Of a DNA stretch of 42,425 nucleotides, positions 41,390-42,425 are shown in pieces. The position numbers and the translations under genes are program-made. The DNA comes from DASQHM01 sp035632095 (GTDB lineage: Bacteria; Pseudomonadota; Alphaproteobacteria; Ferrovibrionales; Ferrovibrionaceae), in contig DASQHM010000118.1 of the NCBI GenBank assembly GCA_035632095.1, positions 1 through 42,425 on the forward strand, in the 5' to 3' direction. How positions within the stretch are numbered: position 1 is the stretch's first letter; each line of letters starts with the position of its first letter. The notes under the pieces were generated by a model that did no database searches, was not told the DNA's origin, and saw only the letters and a list, made by a program, of their open reading frames with translations.

Positions 41390-42424
41390 TCACAGGAACT
41401 TTTCGTCGATGTCGGTCGACGAGGAATGGCCGATCTTTTCGAAGTGCTCGGTCAAAAACGCGTCGCCCCGCTTGCGGCCGAGCTCGTGCAGATACATCAG
41501 GAAGTCCCAGTCGGCGTTCAGTTTCGATGATACGCCGAGGCCGCTCAGCACCTCTTCCGCGTCCACGGTGTGGATGTAAATGCGCTTGAGGCGGCCTTCG
41601 TCGTCGAACCCGTTGTCGATCAGCTTGCTGACGAAATTGATGGCGCGCATCTCGCGCATCAGGCTCGAATTGAAACTCAGCGTATTGATGCGATCGAGAA
41701 TGGCTTGCGCCGATTGCGGCAATTCCTTGATTTTGATGGGGTTGAGCTGGACGATCAGGATGTCGCGGCTTTCCGTGTGATAGATCAGCGGATAGAGGGG
41801 CGGATTGCCCATGTAGCCGCCGTCCCAGAAGAACTCGCCGTCGACCTCGACCGCCTGGAACATGAACGGCAGACATGCCGAGGCCAGCACGGCGTTGACC
41901 GTGACCTCGGTTTGATCGAAGACGCGGATCTTGCCGGTCATCACGTTGGACGCGCAGATGAACAGCTTCACCCGCTTTTCCTTGTGCATGCGCTCGAAGT
42001 CGACAACCGACGTGAGCACGTCGCGCAAGGGGTTCAGGTTCGCCGGATTGAGCTGATAGGGGGAGAACATTCGCGATAGGGCGTCCGCCATGATCCAGCC
42101 CGGCGAAAATTCCATGTTTCCCGGGCTGAACATCTTGTCCCAAATGGTGGGGCGCATGATCGAATTGCGGGCCGCATCGGAAATACGCTTCCAAAACGTG
42201 CGAAGCGTCTCGCGCCCGCCCTGGTTGCCGCCGATCGCCAAACCATATGCAGCAACCGCCGCGTTCATGGCTCCGGCCGACGTGCCGACAATTCCGTCGA
42301 TCTCGATCCTGCCGTCTTCCAGCAGGCGATCCATGACGCCCCAAGCAAAGGCGCCGTGCGCGCCGCCGCCCTGAAGCGCAATATTGATCTTCTTGGTGTT
42401 GTGACCCGTCCCCGGTGTCGCCAC
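41390..42424 (-). CDS. Patatin-like phospholipase with DUF3734-type C-terminus
   Basis: 344 aa from the GTG at 42422-42424, the last codon in the window. The true start may lie just beyond the edge. The oxyanion loop G-G-G-A-H-G (19-24), nucleophile motif G-T-S-A-G (47-51, Ser49) and catalytic Asp in D-G-G (201-203) make a complete Ser-Asp dyad. The C-terminal 120 residues (I-K-I-K-E-L-P, D-R-I-N-T-L-S-F-N-S-S-L-M-R-E) match the DUF3734 extension seen in alphaproteobacterial patatins, often located next to 3-hydroxybutyrate dehydrogenase. A lipid acyl hydrolase role is likely, and hydrolysis of PHB-related esters is speculative. Confidence 0.92.
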   Translation of the reverse strand: MATPGTGHNTKKINIALQGGGAHGAFAWGVMDRLLEDGRIEIDGIVGTSAGAMNAAVAAYGLAIGGNQGGRETLRTFWKRISDAARNSIMRPTIWDKMFSPGNMEFSPGWIMADALSRMFSPYQLNPANLNPLRDVLTSVVDFERMHKEKRVKLFICASNVMTGKIRVFDQTEVTVNAVLASACLPFMFQAVEVDGEFFWDGGYMGNPPLYPLIYHTESRDILIVQLNPIKIKELPQSAQAILDRINTLSFNSSLMREMRAINFVSKLIDNGFDDEGRLKRIYIHTVDAEEVLSGLGVSSKLNADWDFLMYLHELGRKRGDAFLTEHFEKIGHSSSTDIDEKFL

Positions 42425-42425
42425 T

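Noticed and set aside
1..42425. Mobile elements, CRISPR arrays, tRNA or rRNA genes and defence islands
   Set aside because: I saw no transposase, integrase, repeat-spacer array, tRNA cloverleaf or defence-type gene cluster. Composition and gene density look uniform across the window.

Overview
The window is a gene-dense, GC-rich stretch of an alphaproteobacterial chromosome. The evidence is the gene order topA-rnr-(DUF983)-Nudix-rpmG, the divK-pleD pair next to a DUF3572 gene, a DUF1849/EipB envelope protein, clpS-clpA, a phasin and a dacF-type carboxypeptidase, all with alphaproteobacterial sequence character. I saw no rRNA or tRNA gene, insertion sequence, prophage gene, CRISPR array or clear pseudogene. 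I cannot name the order or genus from sequence alone.

Layout. 1-9066 (+): the 3' part of topA, rnr, a DUF983 membrane protein, two tandem Nudix hydrolases with an interrupted Nudix box, an MFS transporter and rpmG. A beta-barrel-like orphan on the minus strand overlaps the end of rnr. 9148-10887 (-): divK-pleD, the cell-cycle response regulators. 11125-12092 (+): DUF3572 and a HAD phosphatase. 12089-13929 (-): an alpha/beta hydrolase and a class I PPK2. 14060-16230 (+): a ROK sugar kinase and DNA polymerase IV. 16238-17053 (-): EipB. 17256-20411: a D-2-hydroxyacid dehydrogenase and a GGDEF protein, convergent with a class III adenylate cyclase. 20482-27219: an Old Yellow Enzyme homologue divergent from a plus-strand run of ALDH, RidA, GDPD, a FemAB-like acyltransferase, HIT, a TPR/Sel1 protein and a VOC protein. 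27239-33975 (-): a dienelactone-hydrolase-like protein, clpA, clpS, slipin, NfeD protease and phasin. 34203-36612: a small lipoprotein divergent from a DacF-like carboxypeptidase with a SPOR domain. 36743-40359 (-): galU-ugd-pmm for sugar nucleotides. 40603-42424 (-): a patatin lipase and acetoacetate decarboxylase.

How the genes work together. DivK and PleD belong to the CtrA cell-cycle circuit, and two sites in the window resemble CtrA boxes placed near position -35 of candidate promoters. ClpS is the N-degron adaptor of ClpA. Slipin and NfeD form a membrane-quality-control pair. GalU, UDP-glucose dehydrogenase and phosphomannomutase/phosphoglucomutase convert hexose phosphates to UDP-glucose and UDP-glucuronate for envelope polysaccharide. 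Phasin, patatin and acetoacetate decarboxylase point to polyhydroxyalkanoate and ketone-body metabolism; the phasin promoter carries a palindrome exactly matching the published PhbF/PhaR consensus, at the expected transcription start.

I did not find a convincing new multi-gene system. The best leads are regulatory (the PhaR-type operator and the paired CtrA-like palindrome) and protein-level: split-Nudix twins, an HGDEF cyclase facing an adenylate cyclase, a hydrolase whose catalytic His is Gln, and an orphan barrel protein.
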